From positions 1 to 64,000 of the forward strand of contig JBKHBN010000002.1 in assembly GCA_046542355.1 (NCBI GenBank): a stretch of 64,000 nucleotides of DNA. The letters are read 5' to 3'. Position 1 is the stretch's first letter. Each line of letters begins with the position of its first letter. A program made the translations under genes and the position numbers. The notes beneath the pieces are model-generated. The model made no database searches, was not told the DNA's origin, and saw only the letters and a list, made by a program, of their open reading frames with translations. Shown piece after piece: positions 17,039 through 26,114 of the stretch. This DNA comes from UBA1672 sp046542355 (lineage in GTDB: Bacteria > Pseudomonadota > Alphaproteobacteria > Micavibrionales > Micavibrionaceae).

Positions 17039-18940
17039 TTATTGTTGCGGGTTATCCTGATCCAATAAACCGCCAGCGCCTGCATGCCACCAGCTCTGCG
17101 TAATTAAAGGCGACATAGTAGCAAGGGTTTTGGGGCGTTTAATATGATCCCAGTAGGCAATGCGCCATTTTGGATAATGCCACATGGGAATCACATAATG
17201 CCCCCACAGCAAAACACGATCAAGCGCCCGCGTTCTGGTGACAAGATCTTCGCGTGAAGTGGTATGAATAATTCCGCTAACAAGCTCATCAACCACCGGA
17301 TCTTTAATACCGATTAAATTACGCGACCCTTCAAGATCTGCTTTTCCAGATCCCCAGAATTCGCGCTGCTCATTACCGGGAGAAGACGATTGCCCAAAGC
17401 TGCCAATCAGCATGTCATAATCAAAGATATTGACCCTGCGCTGGAATTGGGCTGTATCAACAACGCGGAAATTGGCTTTTACGCCTATGCGTTCCAGATT
17501 TTTGATAAAGGGCAATACCCATTTCTCAAAAACCGGAGAATGATACAGGATTTCAAATTGCAAGAGTTGCTTTGTCCCGTCATCAAGCACCTTATAGCGC
17601 ACGCCATCCTCATTAAGTGCTTTATATCCGGCATCTTCCAGTAATTTGATTCCGGTTCTAAGATTTGCACGATTTCTGCCCGATCCATCACTCACCGGCG
17701 CTTTGTAAACTGTGGTAAAAACCTCTTCGGGAATTTTTCCGCGAAATGGTTCTAGAATTTTAAGCTCTGCCTCGTCAGGCAATGCGCAACAAGAAGACAG
17801 CTCTGAATTTTCAAAAAAGCTATTTGTGCGCATATAATCGCCATAAGCAAATTGTGCATTTGACCACTCAAAATCCAGGGCATAGGAAAGCGCTTTGCGT
17901 ACATCCCGATCCTGAAAAACATCGCGGCGTATATTATAGATAAAGCCAGTCATCCCCGCCGGACGGGCATTGTGAATATCCTCCTTGATAAGATCTCCGG
18001 CTTTTTCAGATGAAACATCATAATTTTCATACCAGATTTTGGCAACGCTCTCGAATTTAACATCAAAATCCTGCGCCAGAAAAGCTTCATGCGCCACATT
18101 ATCATCTCGGTAATAATCAAAGACAATTCGCTCAAAATTATTCATGCCTTTAAAGAACGCAAGATCTTTTCCCCACCATTCGGGGTTACGAATATATTCA
18201 ATCGAGCGTCCCGCATCGACCCTGCCAATTTTGTAAGAGCCACTGCCAAGAGGCGCATCAAGCGTAGTTTCGCTAAAGTCACGCGCTCCGTCTTCCCAGT
18301 AATGTTGAGGCAAGATACTCATCTCTGCGGCAATCAATGGCAGCTCTGCATTATGCGCAATCGAAAATGTAAAGAGCACCGTTTTGTCATCCAGAGCTTC
18401 AACGCGCTCAACATCATGCCAGTACGCTTTAAAAAATGGCTGACCCTTCTCAATAAGTGTATCAAATGTCCACACAACGTCATGCGCAGTAATTGGCTTA
18501 CCGTCATTCCACCGCGCCTCTTCACGTAATTTGAACTTAGCCCAGGATTTATCTTCAGGTACAGTAATGCTCTCGGCAATAACGCCGTAAAGGGTAAAGG
18601 GCTCATCCCACGCATTTTGCATCAGACTCTCATAAACAAGTCCGCTGCGCAGATAACTCAAACCGGCAGCAGGCGTTCCCTTGACAATAAACGGATTAAG
18701 AGAATCAAACGTACCGATTTGATGCATACGAAGCGTACCACCTTTAGGAGCCTCAGGGTTAACATACTCAACATGTGCGAAATCCTTGGGGTATTTGGGC
18801 TGCCCATGCAGGGCAATGGCATAACGGGCAGTGCCATCAAAACTCGAAGACCCTTTATCTTCCGCTTGCACAGCCACAGGATGGAAGCACGCAACAAACA
18901 AAAAGAACATAAAAGCGCTTTGAGTGAGTTTTTGCATCAT
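17039..18940 (-). CDS. yejA: Peptide ABC transporter periplasmic binding protein YejA
   Basis: This 633-residue family 5 extracellular solute-binding protein has a signal peptide with a hydrophobic stretch to about residue 26 (VAVQA before EDKG). YVNPEAPKGGTLRMHQIGTFDSLNPF is the family opening, and FKLREEARWNDGKPITAHDV is the conserved SBP_bac_5 core. The length and the C-terminal VIPMWHYPKWRIAYWD segment match YejA-type proteins. It would deliver oligopeptides to YejBEF. It is separated from yejB by kdsB, the phosphatase and the TPR gene. Confidence 0.92.
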   Translation of the reverse strand: MMQKLTQSAFMFFLFVACFHPVAVQAEDKGSSSFDGTARYAIALHGQPKYPKDFAHVEYVNPEAPKGGTLRMHQIGTFDSLNPFIVKGTPAAGLSYLRSGLVYESLMQNAWDEPFTLYGVIAESITVPEDKSWAKFKLREEARWNDGKPITAHDVVWTFDTLIEKGQPFFKAYWHDVERVEALDDKTVLFTFSIAHNAELPLIAAEMSILPQHYWEDGARDFSETTLDAPLGSGSYKIGRVDAGRSIEYIRNPEWWGKDLAFFKGMNNFERIVFDYYRDDNVAHEAFLAQDFDVKFESVAKIWYENYDVSSEKAGDLIKEDIHNARPAGMTGFIYNIRRDVFQDRDVRKALSYALDFEWSNAQFAYGDYMRTNSFFENSELSSCCALPDEAELKILEPFRGKIPEEVFTTVYKAPVSDGSGRNRANLRTGIKLLEDAGYKALNEDGVRYKVLDDGTKQLLQFEILYHSPVFEKWVLPFIKNLERIGVKANFRVVDTAQFQRRVNIFDYDMLIGSFGQSSSPGNEQREFWGSGKADLEGSRNLIGIKDPVVDELVSGIIHTTSREDLVTRTRALDRVLLWGHYVIPMWHYPKWRIAYWDHIKRPKTLATMSPLITQSWWHAGAGGLLDQDNPQQ

Positions 18941-18964
18941 ATGGTGTTATCCCTTGAAATATAG

Positions 18965-19540
18965 TTAAGCCGCGCGCGCAGTGCGCATAGCTGAGAAACC
19001 GGTCTGTAAATAAACCGCCCCTGTCCACACTGTCAGAACAGTAGCGATGACGAGCACCAGCATCCCCCCCTCATAGGCATAGGGAACAAGGCCGCTCAGT
19101 ATGAGAATGCCGCAAGCAACCATCTGTACGGTGGTTTTCCATTTTGCGATCTTCATCACAGGCATTTTTATGTCTTTTGGTCCAAGATATTCGCGCAGCC
19201 CCGAAACAAGAAACTCGCGCGTAAAGATCAATAGAGCCAGAACAACGCCAAGAACACCGATTCGATCAGTGGCAATCAGCATAACCAGAATACAGCCCAC
19301 CATTATTTTATCTGAAATCGGATCAAGAAATGTACCAAACGCACTGGTTTGATTAAGCCGCCGCGCCAGATAGCCATCCAGATAGTCTGTAACCGCGGCC
19401 ACTACATAAAGGGTAAAACACAGCCATACAGCTAAAGCACCCAGTGATGTCTCAAGATAAAACAACCCGACCATAACCGGCAGCATAAGCATACGCACGA
19501 TAGTCAGAACATTGGCAATATTATTTTTGATCATATCCAT
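18965..19540 (-). CDS. pgsA: CDP-diacylglycerol--glycerol-3-phosphate 3-phosphatidyltransferase
   Basis: This CDP-alcohol phosphatidyltransferase makes phosphatidylglycerol phosphate, the first committed step to PG and cardiolipin. The family motif D-x2-DG-x2-AR-x8-G-x3-D-x3-D is visible as TDYLDGYLARR followed by FGTFLDPISDK. Four to five membrane segments cover most of the 191 residues. I start at the ATG at 19540. An upstream TTG (19576) and a second ATG (19534) are also in frame, and no start has a clear ribosome-binding site. Confidence 0.9.
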   Translation of the reverse strand: MDMIKNNIANVLTIVRMLMLPVMVGLFYLETSLGALAVWLCFTLYVVAAVTDYLDGYLARRLNQTSAFGTFLDPISDKIMVGCILVMLIATDRIGVLGVVLALLIFTREFLVSGLREYLGPKDIKMPVMKIAKWKTTVQMVACGILILSGLVPYAYEGGMLVLVIATVLTVWTGAVYLQTGFSAMRTARAA

Positions 19541-19635
19541 GGGCTGGCATTCTAGCGCAAAAAAAATAATAAGCAAACCAGAGTGCGCCGTGACATCAAA
19601 AAATTACAGCTAAAAACCAAAAAGGGGAGATTTTT

Positions 19636-20340
19636 TTAAGCGCTCGCAGTCTTCTCGGGCTTGGCATTGGGGTCACGCAACACATAACCACGTCCCCAGA
19701 CAGTTTCGATATAATTCGAGCCATCCGTTGCATCCGCGAGTTTCTTGCGCAGTTTGCAGATAAACACATCAATAATCTTGGCTTCCGGCTCATCCATCCC
19801 GCCATAAAGATGATTTAAAAACATCTCCTTGGTCAAGGTGGAGCCTTTGCGCAAGGATAATAACTCCAAAATGCCGTACTCTTTGCCGGTCAGATGTAAA
19901 GGTTTCCCGCTGGCTTCAATGGTGCGCGAATCAAGGTTGACCTTAATGTCTCCCGTCTCAATGATGCTCTGGGCATGCCCCTGAGAACGCCGGACAATGG
20001 CCTGAATACGCGCAATAAGCTCACGCTTATCAAAGGGTTTGGTCAAGTAGTCATCTGCGCCAAATCCAAGCCCCCTTAATTTATTGTCCAGCTCCGTAAG
20101 GCCTGAGAGGATAAGAATAGGCGTCTCAACCTTCGATGCGCGGAAAGACTTGAGAACATCATAGCCATCCATATCAGGCAGCATCAAATCAAGAATAATA
20201 ATGTCGTAGTCGTATATTTTACCAAGATCCAGACCATCTTCTCCAAGGTCAGTGACATCCACAACATACCCTTCAGATTTGAGCATAAGTTCAATACTTC
20301 GGGCAGTAGAAGTATCATCTTCGACAAGCAATACACGCAT
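19636..20340 (-). CDS. ctrA: Cell-cycle response regulator CtrA
   Basis: This 234-residue OmpR-type regulator has a receiver with acidic pocket EDD (7-9), phospho-acceptor D51 (LDLMLPDMDGY) and K101 (LTKPFDKRE). The winged-helix DNA-binding domain contains LTGKEYGILELLSLRKG and AKIIDVFICKLRKKL, the CtrA recognition region. CtrA is the essential alphaproteobacterial regulator that binds TTAA-N7-TTAA and controls cell-cycle and flagellar genes. The start at 20340 has GGAGA upstream. A longer reading frame exists but would add 29 unrelated residues. Confidence 0.95.
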   Translation of the reverse strand: MRVLLVEDDTSTARSIELMLKSEGYVVDVTDLGEDGLDLGKIYDYDIIILDLMLPDMDGYDVLKSFRASKVETPILILSGLTELDNKLRGLGFGADDYLTKPFDKRELIARIQAIVRRSQGHAQSIIETGDIKVNLDSRTIEASGKPLHLTGKEYGILELLSLRKGSTLTKEMFLNHLYGGMDEPEAKIIDVFICKLRKKLADATDGSNYIETVWGRGYVLRDPNAKPEKTASA

Positions 20341-20420
20341 GAAATCAGTCTCCTTAATTAAAAGACATATGAAAGTTGCAACGCTACAAACAAGCAAGAC
20401 AACCCGTAATGGCCGATATG

Positions 20421-20444
20421 TTAACAAATATAAAAAAGGTTAAC
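20421..20444. promoter_or_regulatory. Pair of TTAAC half-sites upstream of ctrA and fliI
   Basis: The 274-base gap between the divergent ctrA and fliI genes contains TTAAC at 20421-20425 and again at 20440-20444, in the same orientation with starts 19 bases apart. TTAAC is the CtrA half-site, but the spacing is not the canonical 11 bases start to start. Autoregulation of ctrA would be expected from relatives. This is a weak candidate. Confidence 0.3.
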
Positions 20445-20614
20445 AAACGCTTTCAACAAATATCCATAGAATTAATGGGCACAGAGCGCCGGGCGCAGCT
20501 TTGCCGTTTTTATTTGTACAAAATAAATGTACAGTGATTACCGGGTGAATTGGTACATAATATTCGGGCGTGCCGATTTCTAAGTTATATATAGCATTGA
20601 GTTAAATCAAAATC

Positions 20615-21952
20615 ATGGATCGTCTGGCAAAGCAAATCACCAAATCTATCAAGGATCTACCAGAGCGTCAGCTTTATGGACGCGTATCGAAAATTCTCGG
20701 TTTGCTGGTTGAAATCAGCGGCGTTTCTGAAGCGCTGACCATCGGCGCTCTTGTATATCTAAAGCCGCTGCAAGGGGAGGATATACCCTGTGAGGTGATT
20801 GGCTTTCGTGATGGGCAAGCCCTGCTTATGCCCTTTGGGACGCTGGAAGGAGTTGGCCTTGGATGTACAGCCGTTGTTTATGGGGCAACGCCTTCCATAT
20901 ACCCAAGTGAGGCTTGGCTGGGACGTGTCATTAATGCACTGGCTCAGCCCATTGACAGTAAGGGCGCGCTGCTGCAAGGAGCGCAAAGCGTGCCTCTTAA
21001 AAACAAGCCTCCATTGCCTCATGCTCGCCAGCGCATGGGCAAACAACTTGACCTTGGAGTACGAGCAGTTAATTCATTTCTAGCGACATGCCGCGGCCAA
21101 AGAATGGGAATTTTCTCGGGATCAGGGGTTGGAAAATCTGTCTTGCTGTCCATGATGGCACGTTATACCGTTGCAGATGTCTCGATTATTGGCCTTGTCG
21201 GAGAACGTGGCCGTGAGGTGCAGGAATTCCTGCAAGACGATCTGGGAGAAGATGGTCTGGCGCGTTCTGTCGTTGTGGTTGCAACCGGAGATGAACCCGC
21301 GCTCATGCGCCGTCAGGCAGCCTATGTCACGCTATCGCTGGCTGAATATTTCCGCAATCAGGGTAAGCAGGTCTTGTGCCTGATCGATTCTCTAACCCGC
21401 TTTGCCATGGCGCAGCGTGAAATTGGCCTGAGCGCAGGCGAACCACCGACCTCCAAAGGATACCCGCCAACAACCTTTGGCGAACTTGCCCGGCTCTTGG
21501 AGCGCGCCGGCCCTGGAGAAAAAGGGCAGGGATCGATTACCGGACTGTTTTCGGTGCTTGTAGAAGGTGACGATCATAACGAGCCTATTTCCGATGCAGT
21601 GCGCGGTCTTGTGGACGGGCATATTGTCATGGAGCGCCCAATAGCAGACAGAGGCCGATATCCGGCCATTAACGTGCTTAAATCGGTTTCCCGTTCCTTG
21701 CCCGCAGCCATTACCAAGGAGCAAAATGAAATCATGCGCCGCGCCAAACAGGTCATTACGACCTATGAGGATATGGCCGAGCTAATACGTCTGGGCGCAT
21801 ACCGCAAGGGCAGTGATCCTCTCGTCGATGAAGCGATCTTATTATACCCCGAGCTGGAACGCTTTCTCTCACAGGACAAATCGGAAATTTCACAAATAGA
21901 AGACGGGTTCAGCCAGCTTGCAGGCATATTAGGCATGAATCAAAGCGCATAG
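20615..21952 (+). CDS. fliI: Flagellum-specific ATPase FliI
   Basis: This 445-residue F1-beta-like ATPase powers loading of flagellar export substrates. Walker A is SGSGVGKS at about 168-175, the Walker B strand is QVLCLIDSLTRFAMA, and the conserved AGEPPTSKGYPPTTF and GSITGLFSVLVEGDD motifs follow. The C-terminal helical domain is complete. It is the first gene of a two-gene plus-strand unit with fliJ and is divergent from ctrA. No clear ribosome-binding site precedes the ATG. Confidence 0.95.
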   Translation: MDRLAKQITKSIKDLPERQLYGRVSKILGLLVEISGVSEALTIGALVYLKPLQGEDIPCEVIGFRDGQALLMPFGTLEGVGLGCTAVVYGATPSIYPSEAWLGRVINALAQPIDSKGALLQGAQSVPLKNKPPLPHARQRMGKQLDLGVRAVNSFLATCRGQRMGIFSGSGVGKSVLLSMMARYTVADVSIIGLVGERGREVQEFLQDDLGEDGLARSVVVVATGDEPALMRRQAAYVTLSLAEYFRNQGKQVLCLIDSLTRFAMAQREIGLSAGEPPTSKGYPPTTFGELARLLERAGPGEKGQGSITGLFSVLVEGDDHNEPISDAVRGLVDGHIVMERPIADRGRYPAINVLKSVSRSLPAAITKEQNEIMRRAKQVITTYEDMAELIRLGAYRKGSDPLVDEAILLYPELERFLSQDKSEISQIEDGFSQLAGILGMNQSA

Positions 21953-21968
21953 AGCCAAAGGGGAATAG

Positions 21969-22391
21969 ATGGCAAAACTCGACTCTCTTATTCGCGTGCG
22001 CAAGCATAAAGTGGATCAGCAGCAAAAAGTTCTGGCTGATCTGTACCGCCGCGCCGAAGCGTTAAAGCAAGAGCGCGATACGCTCGAAACCCGGCTGGCC
22101 ATAGAAAGCGAGACATCAAAAGATGTACCGCCGGATATGCTGAGATATTTTGCCAGCTTCGTCAAAAAGATGCGCAAATCCATAAAAACCATCGATGACA
22201 AGCGCGAGCGACTTGAAAACCAGATAAAAATAGCGCAAGAGCGCCTGCGCGATGCTTATGCAGAGCAAAAAAAAGTAGAAATCATCCATCAAAGACGCAA
22301 AGACGCGCAAAAGGCCGAAGAGCAGTCCAAAGAATCGCAGGAACTTGACGCCATTGCCATAGAAGGCTTCCGCCGCAAGGATGATGCGTAA
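21969..22391 (+). CDS. fliJ: Flagellar export chaperone FliJ
   Basis: This 140-residue, highly charged, almost entirely coiled-coil protein starts 16 bases after fliI with a GGGGAAT site upstream. FliJ is the central stalk of the FliI6 export ATPase. Its position directly behind fliI, its length, and the N-terminal pattern LDSLIRVRKHKVDQQQKVLA support the call despite low sequence conservation in this family. Confidence 0.85.
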   Translation: MAKLDSLIRVRKHKVDQQQKVLADLYRRAEALKQERDTLETRLAIESETSKDVPPDMLRYFASFVKKMRKSIKTIDDKRERLENQIKIAQERLRDAYAEQKKVEIIHQRRKDAQKAEEQSKESQELDAIAIEGFRRKDDA

Positions 22392-22416
22392 AAGAGGTAA
22401 CACACAGCTCAGCTTC

Positions 22417-23118
22417 CTAAAACCATCCAACCAACATGGCAATGCCAAAACCGCCAATAATCAAACCGGCAAAAAGGTGAAAGACACGAATATATTTTTC
22501 TTTCCATTTCTGAACGTCTCTGACCTGACTAAGACCAAAATAAACAACGCCTGTAATGATAAAAACCGGAGCCACAAAGATCAGGTTATACAAAATCAGC
22601 ATGGGCAGCGTTTGTATAATATCCATAACCGAAAGAGCCCCGCCTAAAATGATATAAGGGCCGATCGTGCAGGGAAGCAAAAAGACAGTAACAAAAAGCC
22701 CGATAAAAAACGCGCCCACAGGGGAAGTGATTTTGCGCGCAACCTTGATAAAGGTTGGCCGCCAGCTCATAGGCATTTCCCGTGCAAAACCACCTTCTTT
22801 GTAAAAGAAAAAATCCTTGATCTGGAAAGCGCCAAGAAGGATCGCCAAAACTCCCAATCCTTTATAAAGGTAAAACCGCACACCCGTGAGCGTTTCATTG
22901 ATGACCTGAAAAGATTTGATAATGAAAATCCCATAAAACAGATACATGATAAAGACGGCAAGCCCAAAAGAAAGTCCGGCCCATAGAACTTTTTCTTTCT
23001 TATCAGGATTGTGCGCAGTTATAGACACCAGAATAATCGTGAGCACCGCAAATTCACACGGATTGACCGCATCCGCCACAGCAAGCGCAATAACCTGAGA
23101 AACAGAAAGACCGTCCAT
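22417..23118 (-). CDS. CcdA/DsbD-type transmembrane thiol-electron carrier
   Basis: This 233-residue inner-membrane protein has six predicted hydrophobic segments. It carries the paired cysteines of the CcdA family in NPCE (Cys21) and LPCT (Cys150), placed in the first and fourth segments. Such proteins move reducing equivalents from cytoplasmic thioredoxin to periplasmic thiol partners. A strong AGGAGG precedes the ATG at 23118. It follows a periplasmic CPHC thioredoxin-fold gene by 21 bases, so the two probably form a redox pair. Why it sits inside the flagellar region is unknown. Confidence 0.8.
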   Translation of the reverse strand: MDGLSVSQVIALAVADAVNPCEFAVLTIILVSITAHNPDKKEKVLWAGLSFGLAVFIMYLFYGIFIIKSFQVINETLTGVRFYLYKGLGVLAILLGAFQIKDFFFYKEGGFAREMPMSWRPTFIKVARKITSPVGAFFIGLFVTVFLLPCTIGPYIILGGALSVMDIIQTLPMLILYNLIFVAPVFIITGVVYFGLSQVRDVQKWKEKYIRVFHLFAGLIIGGFGIAMLVGWF

Positions 23119-23139
23119 AATACAAACCTCCTGGGGATC

Positions 23140-23871
23140 TTAATCGTGCATCAAGATCCAGCCATCAAACCGGCACGCGGTGTTGAACGTAACCTTACCG
23201 CCGGATAAAGGCGCATCTGATTTTTCTTCAGGAGCGCATTCTTCGGGCACGATTCCATTTACCAGAAATGAGGTAATGGCTTCATCTTGCAGCGATGAGC
23301 TGTCTTCACGAACAGCCAGACGATTTTTGAACCAGATCTTGGGCTTATAAGGCAGCTTGACAAAAGACAGATCATCAAAGGCAATGCGTTCATTGGGTAG
23401 AACAATATCATTGCCTTTGTTAAGTGCAACAAGCGTATCGAAACTCTCTAAAACAGGGCGATCCCCGGCAATGGTTTTAACATCGTCTTTGCCTGCGCCC
23501 ACAATAATCTGCGGCACTGCGAGCTTGGCGTCATAGGCCTTGCGGTAATCCATTAAAAGCGGAGCATTTGCATTATCGCGGTAAATTTCATATTCAAAAA
23601 CCATAACCCCGCCGCGCCTGACGCGGTCTTTCAGGATCACAGGATCAGTATTCGCACAATGCGGGCAGCCAATCCCTGTAAAATAGATAACATTTGTCCA
23701 GGAGGATGTATCTAAGGAAGCGGCCTCCAGCGTATCAAGAGATTCACTCTTGGAAGCAATCTCGCCAGCAACAGGCGCCAGCACATCCTGAGCATAGGAC
23801 ATAGAAAAAGGCGTAAGGAAAACAGCAACCGCCAGAAAAAGAACAGCAAAAATGTAAGATATATTTTTCAT
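23140..23871 (-). CDS. Periplasmic thioredoxin-fold protein with CPHC motif
   Basis: This 243-residue protein has a signal peptide (core about 6-22, likely cut after SMSYA at 27). A thioredoxin-like strand-turn VIYFTGIGCPHC puts the redox CPHC at 69-72, and a cis-Pro region reads AVPQIIVGAG. CPHC is the DsbA-type dipeptide. The C-terminal 100 residues are additional and contain two more cysteines (in PEECAPEE and NTACRFDG). I chose the ATG at 23871 over a TTG 15 bases earlier. It is the likely partner of the CcdA-like protein downstream. Confidence 0.7.
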   Translation of the reverse strand: MKNISYIFAVLFLAVAVFLTPFSMSYAQDVLAPVAGEIASKSESLDTLEAASLDTSSWTNVIYFTGIGCPHCANTDPVILKDRVRRGGVMVFEYEIYRDNANAPLLMDYRKAYDAKLAVPQIIVGAGKDDVKTIAGDRPVLESFDTLVALNKGNDIVLPNERIAFDDLSFVKLPYKPKIWFKNRLAVREDSSSLQDEAITSFLVNGIVPEECAPEEKSDAPLSGGKVTFNTACRFDGWILMHD

Positions 23872-23957
23872 TGGCACCAACAACAAAGTAAGACTTAATG
23901 ATTAATGTAACAGTCTATACCTATGCCTGCGAAGAGGAGAAGTCAACATGACACGAC

Positions 23958-26072
23958 CTAAATCTGCGCACTATATTCTTTAAACTCATCAGGCGTGATA
24001 CGTATCCACTCCAGCCCGTGATCCTGAAAAGAAAGCTCTCCTGTGATTTGTGTTTCTAAAAGAGCCTCTTGATAAGCACGGCGCATTTGCTGTTTCATGG
24101 CCTGTGAGAAGGAATTTTGCGTTCGCAAGATCAGATCAAGCCGCCCCGCCGTCGATTGATCAGAATCACCTTTTGTACGGCTAAAAAGCCCGTCAATTTG
24201 TACCGATCCCATTTGATCCAAAGATAGATCGATAACAAACCGGCTTTTGCCTGATAGCCTTGTTTGACGATCATCAGAGCAATGATCGTGCTCCTCACGT
24301 GTATAAACACAAATTCTGTGTATCTCCTCATTCCATGCCACAGGAATAGATAAAGCACGCCACTGGCCGGATATACGATCCTCATTCAGGCGCATAAGGC
24401 CGGAAAGCTCCTGCTTCAAACGCTTAAACACAGAATCATGACCAGAGCGCCGCAGCGTTTCAAGCGCCTTATCTCCGATCCAGCTTTGTATGTCGCCTGA
24501 GCGCAAGGCCGCTACAAAAAACAAAACGCCCGCACCAAGACCGGAGGCAGAGGCGGCGTTTGGCAAAACTCCCTGAAAAGCCTGCGCAACGGGCATGCCG
24601 GATTGCTCAAGGCTTTGCTGTACCTCCTCCATAATCGGCCATATTCCGGGTGTCAGGAAATAAGGGGCTGTCATGGTCTCAGAAGGGTGCATAGCGACAT
24701 CGTAGGAGGCCTTTTGATGGTGTGACAGCGGTTGAATCTGAAGATGCAGTTGAGTGCCTGCGATCAGGTCTGTTGTCTCTTGATCCAGCGCATAGAGCTG
24801 GCCGCTGAAATGTGCAGGCGCAGTAATGCGCAGGACTGCAAAACCACGGGTTTGAGTAAAGCCTTCAATAACCCCATGCGCCGCACCGACTTGCGCATTG
24901 ACAATATTATTTTCGGGACGACCAGCCAAAGCACTGTTCGAACGGTATGGGTTATAGGAAAAATGACTGTGCTCCGGTATGCCCTCGGCTCCGCCGGATA
25001 TTCTGATAGCCTCGCTCACATGCGCAAGAGCAGGAGCAATATCAATAACTTGTACCTGCATGGCGCGCGCTGGGGTGAAAGCAGGTGTATATAAATGCAG
25101 ATTGTCTTTAGGCATAGCCGTGTGCGCGCCGGGCAAGAGGCTGGCAGGCGTTCCTATGGGGGCAAGAGAAAAGGTAAGACGCGCGTGCTCGGATGTAGAG
25201 ATAAGCTGCGCGGCAATGTGCCGAAAAGCTACAATATGATTTTTGTGAAAACTCAAAGCAGCAGGGGTAATCGGGCCTGCATTATTATTTCGCATAGCGC
25301 TCTTATCTCTGGAAGGCTTGTGCTGAACTACACTTTGCGGCGTCGTGGCATCATCAGGAAAAGCCACAAGATCAAAAGCGCGTCTGTGCCCGCTCTCCAG
25401 AGCCGGAGCATCAGGATTGATTCGAGCGACAAGCAAAAAGGCTTCACGAGGCACACCACCGCCAGTAAAGACAAACGCATTCAACTCAAGACCCGCATGG
25501 GCAAGAGTATTCTCAAGGCGTTGCATATAAGGCTCGACAAGAAATTCGGTTTTGTCATATGGCATCATGCTGAGAACCGTAGCGTTAGATAAGAGATCCT
25601 CAGATGTAAGAGCCGCGCCGCCTGCAAGCGCTTCGGGCGTTAAACTTTTATGAATAGGCGCGTTATTGGAGCGCTCCGCGTCACCAGGCTGCGAATGTTC
25701 AGCCTTCGAAAAAGGAGTCGCCCTTAAAAGGATTTTTGCTGATAAGCGCTCTGAATCTATGCGCAGCTCGACGCTTTGTCCGGCGCTTGGTAATGGCCGG
25801 TGCACACCGCCAAGAACAATCTGCCCATATTCCGTATCAACTCTAAGCGTGCCATCTTGCAAGACACCAAGCACTTTGCCCATGAGACGCTGCGCATCAG
25901 TAAATCCGCGTAAATCCGGAGGAAGGGATAGAATATCCATCTCCGCAGGCGAGCCTTTGCCCGGCGCACGACCCAGCGTATTAAACCCCAATAGCGAAGC
26001 GATATAGCGTGTATCAGTCATCAGGTTAAACAGTGTATCTGAAAAACAGCGGCTGTATACCGGAAAATACAC
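23958..26072 (-). CDS. FliK-like protein with C-terminal hook-length-control domain
   Basis: This 704-residue protein has a low-complexity N-terminal two thirds. Its C-terminal stretch (about 595-690) resembles the FliK core: DLSLDQMGSVQIDGLFSR corresponds to the LxPxxLGxVxV motif, followed by RLDLILRTQNSFSQAM and a long helix. A true fliK lies at 40844-42847, so this is a second, diverged copy. A GTG at 26072 has GGAGGG six bases upstream and is my chosen start; the ATG at 26021 lacks such a site. It is 42 bases behind flhG, in one operon with flhF-flhG. Confidence 0.65.
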   Translation of the reverse strand: MYFPVYSRCFSDTLFNLMTDTRYIASLLGFNTLGRAPGKGSPAEMDILSLPPDLRGFTDAQRLMGKVLGVLQDGTLRVDTEYGQIVLGGVHRPLPSAGQSVELRIDSERLSAKILLRATPFSKAEHSQPGDAERSNNAPIHKSLTPEALAGGAALTSEDLLSNATVLSMMPYDKTEFLVEPYMQRLENTLAHAGLELNAFVFTGGGVPREAFLLVARINPDAPALESGHRRAFDLVAFPDDATTPQSVVQHKPSRDKSAMRNNNAGPITPAALSFHKNHIVAFRHIAAQLISTSEHARLTFSLAPIGTPASLLPGAHTAMPKDNLHLYTPAFTPARAMQVQVIDIAPALAHVSEAIRISGGAEGIPEHSHFSYNPYRSNSALAGRPENNIVNAQVGAAHGVIEGFTQTRGFAVLRITAPAHFSGQLYALDQETTDLIAGTQLHLQIQPLSHHQKASYDVAMHPSETMTAPYFLTPGIWPIMEEVQQSLEQSGMPVAQAFQGVLPNAASASGLGAGVLFFVAALRSGDIQSWIGDKALETLRRSGHDSVFKRLKQELSGLMRLNEDRISGQWRALSIPVAWNEEIHRICVYTREEHDHCSDDRQTRLSGKSRFVIDLSLDQMGSVQIDGLFSRTKGDSDQSTAGRLDLILRTQNSFSQAMKQQMRRAYQEALLETQITGELSFQDHGLEWIRITPDEFKEYSAQI

Positions 26073-26114
26073 GCAGCACCCTCCATCAGCCTATGGTTTG
26101 AATAAAGTCAATCT

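Noticed and set aside
20491..20504. GG-N10-GC spacing upstream of fliI
   Set aside because: The -12 half reads TTTGC but the -24 half lacks the TGGCAC pattern; it is too weak to call a sigma-54 promoter.
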